Below, piece by piece: positions 17,310 through 25,746 of a stretch of DNA of 64,000 nucleotides. A model generated the notes under the pieces. It did not search any database. It was not told the origin of the DNA and was given only the letters and a program-made list of their open reading frames with translations. Numbering within the stretch: position 1 is the stretch's first letter; the number at the start of each line of letters is the position of its first letter. The DNA is from CAZGUX01 sp964529305 (GTDB lineage Bacteria; Acidobacteriota; Terriglobia; Bryobacterales; Bryobacteraceae), in contig CAZGUX010000128.1 of assembly GCA_964529305.1 (NCBI GenBank), positions 43,810 through 107,809 of the forward strand, given 5' to 3'. A program made the translations under genes and the position numbers.

Positions 17310-17871
17310 TCCGGCCACCGTTGTGGCGCCGGCTTAACGTTCAGGCACAGCGGCTATGCCGGTAAGCGTCGAATGCCGTCGACACGGGAGCCATACCCCA
17401 GACGGCGCTGGCGTACAGCGGACTGCCCGGGAGGCCGTCCTGGAACGGCGCCGGCCGGCGCTCGATCCCCGCGGTCCCCCACACCGCGGATTCCGGTCCG
17501 CGAGTCGAACCCTGTTTCGACAACGCAACCTGGGGCCAACTGCCGGTCTCCGGTAGCTTGACCCCTCTTCCCCTTTGTGCGAACATGTCTCCCCTCTCCT
17601 TCCGAGGAACGACCACGACTACCCCGGTGTGTCCGTTGCCGGATCCACACAATTGGCTTGCGAGTCCTGTCGGGGTGCGCCGCTGCCGATCGCTACTTAG
17701 CCCGGCTTTCGTTCCCGTTGTACTGCCTTGGGATGATTGTCCGCGATTTTCGCTCAATTTGAAATCCCCAGAAGTACTGCCCGGGTAGCCTTTAAGTAAT
17801 GAGATCCACTAGGGTAGTCACCCGAGGTCTTCCGTTTCCGGAAGGCGGGAACGGGGTAGAATGCCCCTATC
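17310..17871 (+). other. Gene-free intergenic stretch with palindromic sequence
   Basis: No gene can be supported. The left part carries the shared ten-base core GTGGCGCCGG (17324-17333) and GC-rich inverted sequence around 17395-17480. The middle has a T-loop-like GAGTCGAACCC near 17503 without any cloverleaf around it. The right part is the promoter region of the next gene. Short frames here lack Shine-Dalgarno sites or recognisable domains. Confidence 0.5.
17829..17862 (+). promoter_or_regulatory. Inverted repeat and -10 box before the enolase-superfamily gene
   Basis: CTTCCG-TTTC-CGGAAG (17829-17844) is a perfect 6-bp inverted repeat, and TAGAAT (17857-17862) lies 9 bp before the ATG. 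The repeat covers the region where a -35 box would fall, as expected for a repressor site. A short or leaderless transcript is likely. Confidence 0.35.
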
Positions 17872-19083
17872 ATGACGAAGCGCCGTAGTTTTCTCAAGGC
17901 GGGACTCGCCTCGGCTGTGCCGTCTCTGGCCGTGGGGGCCCGGGTCGATGGCAAGGGGCCGGTCATCCGCAAGGTCGAGGTGCTGCCGACGGCGGTCCCG
18001 TTTGCCCACACGTTCATCATCGGCCGCGGCCAGGTGGGCGCCTCGGGCGGGACCGGCCGCTACGCCTATGTCCGCGTAGAAACCGAGGACGGAAAAGTCG
18101 GATGGGGCGAAACCAATACCTTACCCTCCTGGAGCTACGAAACCCTCGAAAGTGTGGCCAGCACCATCCGCTACTACCTGGCGCCCATCGTCATCGGACG
18201 GTCGCCTTTCGACCAGGCATATTTCCAAAAGCAGTTCGACGAGCGGCTGACGCCGGCGGTCAGCCACGGGTTTCCGTTTGCGAAAAGCGCGCTGCTCACC
18301 GCAACGCTGGACGCGGCGGGGAAGATCGCGGGACTGCCGCTCCACCGGTTCTTCGGCGGTAAGATCCATGACAAGGTCGAGTTGTGTTACGCCCTTTCGA
18401 TCGATACCCCCGAGGTCATGGCGAAGGTGGCGGCGTCCTATCCCTTCGTCAAGTGCTTCAAATTGAAGGTGGCGGGCGACGCGGACCTGGACAACAAGCG
18501 AGTGCGCAGCGTGGTGGAGGCGCGGCCCGACACGGACATCTGGCTCGACGCCAACCAGAGCTACCGGCCGATTCACCTGGAGAGCTTTCTGAAGAAGATC
18601 GAAGGAATCGGGCAAGTCCGCTGCCTGGAGCAACCGGTGAAGAGCGTCGACTGGCTCGGCATGAAGCGCGCGCGCGATCGCAGCGCCTTACCCATCGCTC
18701 TCGACGAGGGATGCTTTTCGTCGTACGACGTGGCCCGGTTGGCGCGGATGGAGGCGGGAGATCTCGTGGTATTGAAGGTCGCCAAAAGCGCCGGCCTGTG
18801 GGGTTGCCAGCGCAGCGCGACCGTCGCGGAAGCCAACGGTCTGGGGCTGCTCGGCTCGGGTTTGACCGAGAGCGGCGTTGGGCTGATTGCCGCGATCCAC
18901 TTGTATTCCACCTTGGAACTGCTGTTGCCGCCCGAGTTGAACGGTCCGGAATTTCTGGCGGATCTCATGGTGGAAGGTCTGGAGATCAAGGGAGCGACCG
19001 TGACCGTGCCGGACGCGCCAGGCCTGGGGATTCAGGTGAAGGAAGACAAGATCCGCGCCGCGGCCATCAAGTTAGAGGCCTAG
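17872..19083 (+). CDS. Tat-exported mandelate racemase/muconate lactonizing-type enzyme
   Basis: The 403-residue protein begins with a twin-arginine-type signal (TKRRSFLKAGLASAVPSL). It continues as an enolase-superfamily enzyme: FKLKVAG supplies a KxK acid/base pair near residue 200, WLDANQ the first metal Asp near 226, LEQPV the second metal ligand and ALDEG the third, followed by LKVAKSAG. These residues place it in the muconate lactonizing/dipeptide epimerase-like branch. The substrate is unknown. Neighbours are an exported propeller protein and a Gfo/Idh oxidoreductase, which suggests carbohydrate or sugar-acid catabolism outside the cytosol. Confidence 0.85.
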   Translation: MTKRRSFLKAGLASAVPSLAVGARVDGKGPVIRKVEVLPTAVPFAHTFIIGRGQVGASGGTGRYAYVRVETEDGKVGWGETNTLPSWSYETLESVASTIRYYLAPIVIGRSPFDQAYFQKQFDERLTPAVSHGFPFAKSALLTATLDAAGKIAGLPLHRFFGGKIHDKVELCYALSIDTPEVMAKVAASYPFVKCFKLKVAGDADLDNKRVRSVVEARPDTDIWLDANQSYRPIHLESFLKKIEGIGQVRCLEQPVKSVDWLGMKRARDRSALPIALDEGCFSSYDVARLARMEAGDLVVLKVAKSAGLWGCQRSATVAEANGLGLLGSGLTESGVGLIAAIHLYSTLELLLPPELNGPEFLADLMVEGLEIKGATVTVPDAPGLGIQVKEDKIRAAAIKLEA

Positions 19084-19292
19084 TGAGCTGTATCAAGAAC
19101 GCGTCGCCGGGTTGCGGCTGCCCCGAGCCCACGGCGTGAGCCGCGGGGTTCGATCGCCGAACGAGCAAACGACGAGTAGGTTCGACGTCTGCGCAGGCTC
19201 CGACCCACCGCGTGGGTTTGCCTCGGGCGCCCCAGGCTCGGCCGAGTTTCGCGGTTAGGGCTACAATCCAGGAGAGCCACCAACACACCGCC

Positions 19293-20612
19293 ATGACACT
19301 CTCCAGCCGCCGCACGTTTGTCCAGACCGCGATCGCCGCCGCCTCCACCGGCCGAATTCCAGGGGCCAACGAGAAGATCAACCTCGTCGTCATCGGACTC
19401 GGCGGCCGCGGGCGCGATCACCTGAACCACTATGCCGGCCTCTCCGACTGCCGCATCGCCGGCGTCTGCGACATCGACCAGGCCGCCCAGGAGCGGGCGG
19501 TGGCCCAAGTGGAAAAACTCGTCGGCTACAAGCCGCAAGCCCTTAGCGACATGCGCCGCGTCTTCGACGACAAATCGGTCGACGCGGTGTCCATCGTCAC
19601 TCCCAACCACTGGCACGCGCTGGCCACCATCTGGGCCTGCCAGGCCGGCAAGGACGTGTATGTCGAAAAGCCGGCCAGCCACAACATCTTCGAAGCCCGC
19701 CAAATGGTGGCGGCGGCGCGCAAGCACAAGCGCATCGTGCAGGTGGGCTCCCAGTCACGGTCGATCCAACACAAGATCCGCGCGATGAAACTGCTGGATG
19801 AGGGCGTGATCGGCAAGATCTATCTGTCGAAGGGGTTGTGCTACAAGCGGCGGCGGTCCATCGGCAAGCAACCCGACGGCCCGGTTCCGCCCGGAGTGGA
19901 TTGGGATCTGTTCCGCGGTCCCGCTCCCATGCGGCCGTTCAATCCCAACCGGTTCAAATACAACTGGCACTGGTTTTGGGATACCGGAAACGGGGACATC
20001 GGCAACCAGGGCGTGCACGAGATGGACATTGCCCGCTGGGGCATCGGCAAGGACCACACCATGCCGAAGAGCGTCTTCTCCTACGGCGGTAAGTTTCTCT
20101 ACGACGACGACCAGGAAACGCCGAACACCCAGACCGCGGTCTTCGACTATGGCGACGCGCAGATGGTCTTCGAAGTCCGCGGCCTGATCACCGACGCCGA
20201 TGCGCCTCTGCCGGTCCGCGGCGAGCACACCATCGGCAACATCTTCTACGGCAGCGACGGGTATCTGGCGATCGACCTGCACGGCTTTCAGGTCTTCAAG
20301 GGCGACAAGCACGAGAAGGTGATGGACGAGAAGTACACCGAGGACCGCGCCTGGGCCACGGCGCCCCACATGCAGAATTTTCTTTCGGCGATCAAGAGCC
20401 GGCGTCCCCAGGACGCGCACGCGGAGATCGAAATCGGGGCCAGCGCCGCGTCCCTGTGTCACCTGGCCAACATCAGCTATCGCCTGGGCCGCAAACTCGA
20501 GTTCGATCCGAAGACCTGGAAGTTTGCCGGCGACGCGCCCGCCAATAACATGCTGACGCGGGACTACCGCAAGCCGTACGTGGTTCCCCAGATCGATCGC
20601 GAGCCCGTCTGA
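19293..20612 (+). CDS. Tat-exported Gfo/Idh/MocA-family oxidoreductase
   Basis: The 439-residue protein has a twin-arginine-type signal (SSRRTFVQTAIAAASTGRIPG), a Rossmann nucleotide loop INLVVIGLGGRGRDHLNHY, and the family motif VYVEKPASHNIFEA near residue 125. The C-terminal dehydrogenase-like sheet domain includes GNGDIGNQGVHEMDIARWG. Such enzymes act on sugars or inositols with tightly bound NAD(P); export with a folded cofactor is known for glucose-fructose oxidoreductase. The start at 19293 is chosen because it begins the signal peptide. It follows the enolase-superfamily gene by 209 nt, so cotranscription is uncertain. Confidence 0.85.
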   Translation: MTLSSRRTFVQTAIAAASTGRIPGANEKINLVVIGLGGRGRDHLNHYAGLSDCRIAGVCDIDQAAQERAVAQVEKLVGYKPQALSDMRRVFDDKSVDAVSIVTPNHWHALATIWACQAGKDVYVEKPASHNIFEARQMVAAARKHKRIVQVGSQSRSIQHKIRAMKLLDEGVIGKIYLSKGLCYKRRRSIGKQPDGPVPPGVDWDLFRGPAPMRPFNPNRFKYNWHWFWDTGNGDIGNQGVHEMDIARWGIGKDHTMPKSVFSYGGKFLYDDDQETPNTQTAVFDYGDAQMVFEVRGLITDADAPLPVRGEHTIGNIFYGSDGYLAIDLHGFQVFKGDKHEKVMDEKYTEDRAWATAPHMQNFLSAIKSRRPQDAHAEIEIGASAASLCHLANISYRLGRKLEFDPKTWKFAGDAPANNMLTRDYRKPYVVPQIDREPV

Positions 20613-20625
20613 ACCCCGACCTTCC

Positions 20626-20653
20626 GAGCCGCGAACGTTTAGGGAGCGGTGGC
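20626..20653 (+). repeat. Copy of the GAGCCGCGA dispersed intergenic repeat
   Basis: The unit starts GAGCCGCGAACG and ends GAGCGGTGGC. It matches the copy at 14160-14186 (opposite strand) and the shorter copy at 14020-14040. It lies between two convergent genes. Confidence 0.6.
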
Positions 20654-20700
20654 TCCTGTCCCCGATTTCTTCACAAGCCGATCGATGTGCGCTGCCGGAC

Positions 20701-22017
20701 TTAGGCCTGCGCCAGGTCGCCCGCGTAGCGCTGGATCTTGCGCACAGCTTCCACGATTTGGTCCATGTCCGTCCGGCTGCCGACCAGCATGTTCTGGGTG
20801 AACCAGACGCCTTCCTGGCAAAGCTTGTCGTCGAGGGGACACACGTTCTGCTCGCGCCATCGCTTCAACCGTTCCGCGGAATAGATCCGCTGATAGCCGC
20901 GTGACTTGAGCGTATTCTCGATCAGCGGCTCCGCGTTGAGCGGCGTGTATCCCCCGGAGCAGGGAATCTTCTCCGCCGACATCGCCTTCAGGAATTTCGC
21001 CCGAGGCAATCCGTCGAATTGCGTCTTGTCGTACCGGAACATGTACAGGTGATATGCGTTCCGCGTGCAGCCTTCGTACATCTTCGCCGGGGTGATGCCG
21101 GGAATTTCCAGGAATCGCTCCGTCAGGTACCGGGCGTTCTCGTCGCGCTTCTTCGCGAACCGCTCGATTCGGGTCATCTGCGACAACAGCAGGCTGGCCT
21201 GAAACTCCGTCAGGCGGAAATTGGAGCCGGTTACCCGGCGCGTGAAATCATGCCCGCCCAGGGCGCGGCCGCCGCTGTTGTTGTGCACGGCAAACGCGCG
21301 CGCGGCCAACTCGTCGTCATTGGTCAGCACGGCGCCGCCCTCGCCCGAATTCAGGTTCTTGGACGCCTGGAAGCTGAAGCAGCCCATCGCGCCCTGAGTC
21401 CCCACATGGCGTCCCCGCCACTCGGCCAGATGAGCCTGGCAGGCGTCTTCCAGGATCGGCAGGTTGTGCTTCTTGCCCAGCGCGGCGAAGCCGTCCAGGT
21501 CCGCTGCCGAGCCGCCGATGTGGACCGGAATGATGGCCGCCGTCCGGTCCGTGATCAATGCTTCGGCCTTCTTCGGATCCAGTTGGAACGTGGCCGGGTC
21601 GATGTCGGCGAACACCGGTAGCGCATGACGCTGCAGGATCGCATTGACCGTCGCCACAAATGTGTACGGCGGCAGGATCACCTCGTCGCCCGCCTGGATC
21701 TCGAGCGCATTCAGCGCCGTCAGCAGCGCACTGGTGCCATTGGCGACCGCCAGGCAGTGCTTCGCGCCGGTCAACTTCGAATACTCGGCTTCAAAACGGT
21801 CGACCACGTTGCCGCGCGTCCGGCCCCACTTTTTGCTGTTGAGGACGGTGACTAACCCCTGTTCTTCGGTCTGGTCGCAAACGGGCCAACTGGTGAACGA
21901 CTCGCTGCGGACCGGGGGTCCGCCCAGCAATGCCGGTTTGTTGCCATTCCCTTTGACGACGGCGGGAGTGGCGGCCACGCCGGCTGCCGAGGCTGATACA
22001 AAGTTGCGTCGGGTCAC
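20701..22017 (-). CDS. DegT/DnrJ/EryC1/StrS-family aminotransferase with Tat-like signal
   Basis: The 438-residue PLP enzyme shows NGTSALLTALNAL (phosphate cup), VILPPYTFVATVNAI, LPILEDACQAHLAEW and the PLP-binding lysine in FSFQASKNLNSGEGG. The start is taken as GTG at 22017, preceded by a GGAGG Shine-Dalgarno 6 nt upstream. This yields MTRRNFVSASAAGVAATPAVV, a twin-arginine-like signal. Family members aminate keto-sugars for surface glycans or antibiotics and are normally cytosolic, so export here is unusual. A much longer reading frame upstream overlaps ftsY in antisense and is rejected. Confidence 0.85.
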   Translation of the reverse strand: MTRRNFVSASAAGVAATPAVVKGNGNKPALLGGPPVRSESFTSWPVCDQTEEQGLVTVLNSKKWGRTRGNVVDRFEAEYSKLTGAKHCLAVANGTSALLTALNALEIQAGDEVILPPYTFVATVNAILQRHALPVFADIDPATFQLDPKKAEALITDRTAAIIPVHIGGSAADLDGFAALGKKHNLPILEDACQAHLAEWRGRHVGTQGAMGCFSFQASKNLNSGEGGAVLTNDDELAARAFAVHNNSGGRALGGHDFTRRVTGSNFRLTEFQASLLLSQMTRIERFAKKRDENARYLTERFLEIPGITPAKMYEGCTRNAYHLYMFRYDKTQFDGLPRAKFLKAMSAEKIPCSGGYTPLNAEPLIENTLKSRGYQRIYSAERLKRWREQNVCPLDDKLCQEGVWFTQNMLVGSRTDMDQIVEAVRKIQRYAGDLAQA

Positions 22018-22114
22018 AAGCACCTCCTGATGCCCAGGGTTGATGTCGAACATTGTCTCATGCCGCAGCTTCATCTTCAGGTCAGCCGGTTCGCTACAAT
22101 ACGGAAGAACCCCG

Positions 22115-23065
22115 ATGATCCAGACCCTCTTCGGCTCCGTCGAGCAGGAACCGTCTCTCCTCGAACGCCTGAAAACCGGCGTCGCCAAGACCCGCGCTGG
22201 TCTGGCCACGCGAATCGAAGAAACGCTCACCGGGAAGAAAGTGATTGATGCGGACCTGCTCGAGGAACTCGAGTACACCCTCATCAGCGCCGACATCGGG
22301 GTCCAGACCGCGACCGAGATCCTGGACAGCATCCGCCAAAGGGTCGACCGCCACCTGGTGAACGACGCCGGGGAGTTGCGGAACCTCATCGGCGAGCAAC
22401 TGCTGGACATCCTCCAGTCGGCCGAACGGCCCGTTCCTTTCGTCAGCGAACCGCCGGCGGTCGTGATGGTCGTGGGGGTGAACGGCTCCGGCAAGACCAC
22501 CACCATCGGCAAACTGGCGAGACGGTACAAGGACGAGGGCCGCAGCGTGCTGCTCTGCGCGGCCGACACCTTTCGCGCCGCCGCCATCGAGCAACTGGAA
22601 GTGTGGGGCGACCGCGCCGGGTGTGAAGTCATCCGGCAAAAACCTGGCGCCGATCCGAGCGCGGTCCTCTTCGATGCCCTCCATGCGGCCAAGGCCCGCA
22701 AGACCGACTACGTGATTGTCGATACCGCGGGACGCCTGCAGACAAAATCCAACCTGATGGCGGAACTCGAGAAGATGCGCCGCACCGCCAGCCGCGTGAT
22801 TCCCGAGGCCCCGCATGAAGTGTTGCTCGTGCTCGACGGCACCACCGGGCAGAATGGGCTCGAACAGGCGCGCAAGTTCACCGAGACTTCCGGCGTCACC
22901 GGCCTGGTCCTGACCAAACTCGATGGCACGGCCAAGGGTGGTGTGGTGGTGGCCATTTCACGCGAACTGAATCTGCCGATCCGGTACGTCGGCGTAGGGG
23001 AAAAAGCGGACGACCTGCTGCCGTTCGAGCCGGAAAGCTTCATCCGTTCCATCTTCGAGAAATGA
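22115..23065 (+). CDS. ftsY: FtsY, signal recognition particle receptor GTPase
   Basis: The 316-residue protein docks SRP-bound ribosomes at the membrane. The helical N domain (about 1-100) is followed by the G domain with GVNGSGKTTTIGKLA (G1), ADTFRAAAIEQL, DTAGRLQTKSNLM (G3) and TKLDGTAKGG (G4), then the closing GEKADDLLPFEPESFI typical of FtsY. It lacks the long acidic N-terminal extension of the E. coli protein. GGAAG precedes the ATG at 22115, and TACAAT at 22095 could be its -10. Its stop overlaps the ribD start (ATGA), making an ftsY-ribD-ribE operon. Confidence 0.95.
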   Translation: MIQTLFGSVEQEPSLLERLKTGVAKTRAGLATRIEETLTGKKVIDADLLEELEYTLISADIGVQTATEILDSIRQRVDRHLVNDAGELRNLIGEQLLDILQSAERPVPFVSEPPAVVMVVGVNGSGKTTTIGKLARRYKDEGRSVLLCAADTFRAAAIEQLEVWGDRAGCEVIRQKPGADPSAVLFDALHAAKARKTDYVIVDTAGRLQTKSNLMAELEKMRRTASRVIPEAPHEVLLVLDGTTGQNGLEQARKFTETSGVTGLVLTKLDGTAKGGVVVAISRELNLPIRYVGVGEKADDLLPFEPESFIRSIFEK

Positions 23066-24165
23066 ATCTGGCGTTTTTGCGCGAGGCGTTGCACCTGGCC
23101 CGGGAGGGCGAAGGCCAGACCAGCCCGAACCCGATGGTCGGCGCGATCGTCGAAAGTAACGGCGTGGTCACCGGACGGGCGTTTCATACCTACGCCGGCG
23201 TCGACCACGCGGAGGTCCTGGCGATCCGCCGCGCGGGCGAATCCGCCCGGGGAGCGACCCTCTATCTCAACCTCGAGCCGTGCAGTCATCAGGGCCGGAC
23301 CGGTCCCTGCGTCGAGGCAGTGATCGCGGCCGGCATCCGCCGGGTCGTCGCGGCGATGGAGGACCCTAATCCCCTGGTTTCGGGCAAAGGGTTCGCGCGC
23401 CTGCGCGAAGCCGGCGTCGACGTGCACGTGATCGACGAGATCCGCGCCGAGGCCGAACGCCTGAACGAACCGTTCGTCCACTTCATGCGCCGGGGGCGGC
23501 CGTTGGTCACCCTGAAGTCGGCCGTGACGCTCGATGGCAAAATCGCCGCGCCGGATGACAACGAGGGCTGGATTACCAGCGAGCGCGCCCGCCTGCACGT
23601 GCAGACCTTGCGGCATCGGCACGACGCGATTGTTACCGGGATCGGCACGGTGCTCTCCGATGACTGCCTCCTGACCGACCGCACCGATCTGCCGCGCAGC
23701 CGCCCTCTGCTGCGCATCGTGCTCGATTCGCAATTGCGGATTCCGCTCGACTGCAAGATGGTCGAGAGTTGCCGCAATGATGTCCTGGTCGTTACGACAT
23801 CCGCCGCTTCGGCCGATCGCCGCGCGGCACTGGAAGAGCGCGGCGTTCGCATCGTGGCTCTCGACGGTCCGGCCGGCCGTACCAATCTCAACGCTCTGGT
23901 CGAGTGGCTGGCGCAGGAGAAATGCCTGTCGCTCATGATCGAAGCCGGCAGCAAGGTCAACTGGGCGGTTCTCGAGTCGGACATCGTCGACAAGGTGTTC
24001 TTCTATTACGGGGCCAAGATCCTGGGCGGCATGCAAGCGCTTCCCATGGCCGGCGGCACCGGACGCCGCCGCCGCAACGACGCCATTCGCGTCGAGCGGA
24101 TGGCCCTGCATTCGATCGCACCCGACGAGTTCGCGGTGGAGGCCTATGTTCACCGGGATTATTGA
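23062..24165 (+). CDS. ribD: RibD, bifunctional pyrimidine deaminase/reductase of riboflavin synthesis
   Basis: The 367-residue protein carries out the deamination and side-chain reduction steps of riboflavin synthesis. The deaminase half has the zinc site His49-Ala-Glu51 and Cys74/Cys83 in PCSHQGRTGPC. The reductase half starts near residue 145 (RPLVTLKSAVTLDGKIA) and includes VTGIGTVLSDD. It overlaps ftsY by 4 nt and ribE by 20 nt. No FMN riboswitch is seen upstream, consistent with its position inside an operon. Confidence 0.95.
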   Translation: MNLAFLREALHLAREGEGQTSPNPMVGAIVESNGVVTGRAFHTYAGVDHAEVLAIRRAGESARGATLYLNLEPCSHQGRTGPCVEAVIAAGIRRVVAAMEDPNPLVSGKGFARLREAGVDVHVIDEIRAEAERLNEPFVHFMRRGRPLVTLKSAVTLDGKIAAPDDNEGWITSERARLHVQTLRHRHDAIVTGIGTVLSDDCLLTDRTDLPRSRPLLRIVLDSQLRIPLDCKMVESCRNDVLVVTTSAASADRRAALEERGVRIVALDGPAGRTNLNALVEWLAQEKCLSLMIEAGSKVNWAVLESDIVDKVFFYYGAKILGGMQALPMAGGTGRRRRNDAIRVERMALHSIAPDEFAVEAYVHRDY

Positions 24166-24787
24166 AGAACTGGGTTCGGTGGAGAGTATTGAGAGCCGCC
24201 AGGCCGGTTCGCGGCTGCGCATTCGATGCAACACCGTGCTCGGCGACGCCCAACCCGGGGGCTCGATTGCCGTCAATGGAGCTTGCCTCACCGCGGTCGA
24301 TCTCCGCCCGGACTCCTTCGCCGCCGATCTTGCGCCGGAAACGCTCCGGCGGACCAATCTGGGCGACCTGAAATCCGGGTCGAGGGTCAACCTCGAACGC
24401 CCTCTGCTCCCCTCCACCCGGTTGAGCGGCCACATCGTGCAGGGCCATGTTGACGGCGCTGGCGAGTTTCTCTCGCTCGATCCTCTCGGCGCCGATAACT
24501 GGTGGCTGAAGATTCGCGTGCCGTCCGAACTCGACCGCTACCTGGTCTACAAGGGCTCTATCGCCATCGATGGAATCTCGTTGACCATTGCCGCGCTCGA
24601 AGCTTCCGTGTTGTCGGTGACCATCATCCCGCACACCTATCGCAACACCACGCTGGGTAGCTACCTTCCGGGCGCCCGGGTCAACCTCGAGTGCGACATC
24701 CTGGCCAAGCACGTGGAGAAACTCCTGGCCCGGCTCGACGCTCCCTCGTCGCTCACCATGGCGAAGCTCAAAGAGATGGGTTTCTAG
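24146..24787 (+). CDS. ribE: Riboflavin synthase, alpha subunit
   Basis: The 213-residue protein dismutates two lumazine molecules to riboflavin. It has the diagnostic start MFTGIIEELGSVESI and two tandem lumazine-binding barrels. The first has GGSIAVNGACLTAVDL and the second YKGSIAIDGISLTIA, and each barrel is followed by a GHIVQGHVDGAG-like or matching segment. It overlaps the ribD 3' end by 20 nt. The remaining rib genes (ribBA, ribH) are not in the window. Confidence 0.95.
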   Translation: MFTGIIEELGSVESIESRQAGSRLRIRCNTVLGDAQPGGSIAVNGACLTAVDLRPDSFAADLAPETLRRTNLGDLKSGSRVNLERPLLPSTRLSGHIVQGHVDGAGEFLSLDPLGADNWWLKIRVPSELDRYLVYKGSIAIDGISLTIAALEASVLSVTIIPHTYRNTTLGSYLPGARVNLECDILAKHVEKLLARLDAPSSLTMAKLKEMGF

Positions 24788-24806
24788 CGATCCAACCTTC
24801 GGTGGG

Positions 24807-24840
24807 GCAGGCTTCAGCCTGCGGCGGGCTTTAGCCCGCC
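24807..24840 (+). repeat. Tandem tetraloop hairpins between convergent genes
   Basis: Two perfect hairpins abut: GCAGGC-TTCA-GCCTGC (24807-24822) and GGCGGGC-TTTA-GCCCGCC (24823-24840). They lie between ribE and the convergent pseudouridine synthase and probably stop transcription from both sides, though no T tract follows. The second hairpin contains the TAA stop codon (minus strand, 24831-24833) of the pseudouridine synthase gene, so the element appears to have become the end of that gene. Confidence 0.7.
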
Positions 24841-25631
24841 TCGAAGCCTCCCTCGCAAGCCGCCGCGATCGACTCCAGATCCACCCCCATGCGCTCCCTG
24901 CAGAACTCCCGCAGATCCGCCGGCAAGGGCGCGCGGAACTCCGCAAGGCCGGGAAACGCGATCGCCGCGGCGTGCAGCGCCTGTCTCCACAACAGCAAAC
25001 GATTCTGCAACTCTTCCGTGAACCCGTACCGGATGAAGGCCAGGTACAGGCCTTCGTCCGGCCCGTAGATCTTGTCGCCCACCAGTGGGTGGCCTAACCA
25101 CGCTGCGTGGACGCGAATCTGGTGCTGCCGCCCGGTGAACGGCCGCACCCGGCACAGCGTGAATCCGCCTCCCGACTGCAGAGGAGTGAACTCCGTCTGC
25201 GCGGGAGATCCCTTCCCCGGTTCGACGACGCACTGCTTGGCGGCCAATTCCGATTGCAGGTCGGCCGCGAGCGGGCGATCAACCAGGGTCGTCTGCTCCA
25301 GGCGCCCCGTCAACACCGCGAGGTAGACCTTGCGGACCCGCCCCCGCTCCGCTGCCCGCTGCAGCCTGGAGGCGAGCGCGCGCTGCTTGACAAACACCAC
25401 CACGCCGCTCGTCTCCCGATCCAGCCGTGAGGGCATATGGACTCGCGCCAGGTTCAGGGATTCGCGGACCGCGCCCACCAGGCTCGACCACGGCCCCTGT
25501 TTCGACGGATGACAAACTACACCCGCGGGTTTGTCGACCACCAGAACATCGTCATCCTCGTAGAGAATCCACCCGGCCAGTTCTTGCGGAGTAATCAGCC
25601 AGCCCCATTCGGTCAACGGCACGTATCTCAA
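24831..25631 (-). CDS. RluA-family pseudouridine synthase
   Basis: The 266-residue enzyme isomerises specific uridines in rRNA or tRNA. The catalytic aspartate is Asp71 in SRLDRETSG. Other family motifs are VLVVDKPAGVVCHPS near residue 29, VRKVYLAVLTG near 100 and RPFTGRQHQIRVHAAWLGHPLVGDKIYG (given in two parts around residues 160-190). There is no S4 domain, so it is closer to the RluA/TruC type than RluC/D. The exact uridine cannot be told. The last residues, FEAG and the stop, fall in an intergenic hairpin repeat. Confidence 0.88.
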   Translation of the reverse strand: MRYVPLTEWGWLITPQELAGWILYEDDDVLVVDKPAGVVCHPSKQGPWSSLVGAVRESLNLARVHMPSRLDRETSGVVVFVKQRALASRLQRAAERGRVRKVYLAVLTGRLEQTTLVDRPLAADLQSELAAKQCVVEPGKGSPAQTEFTPLQSGGGFTLCRVRPFTGRQHQIRVHAAWLGHPLVGDKIYGPDEGLYLAFIRYGFTEELQNRLLLWRQALHAAAIAFPGLAEFRAPLPADLREFCRERMGVDLESIAAACEGGFEAG

Positions 25632-25746
25632 TCATACGGAGTTCATGTACTATAGAACCGATCGGGCTTACGAGCTCGATCCAAACCAGGGACGCCGCCT
25701 TTCGCCGGTGTCCGATTCGAATTCTGAGAAAGCATTGGAGGTTACG

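Noticed and set aside
17490..17530. tRNA-like T-loop (GAGTCGAACCC)
   Set aside because: No matching acceptor, D or anticodon arm can be drawn around it.
22018..22114. FMN riboswitch before the ribD operon
   Set aside because: The leader of ftsY is under 100 nt and has no RFN-like conserved segments.
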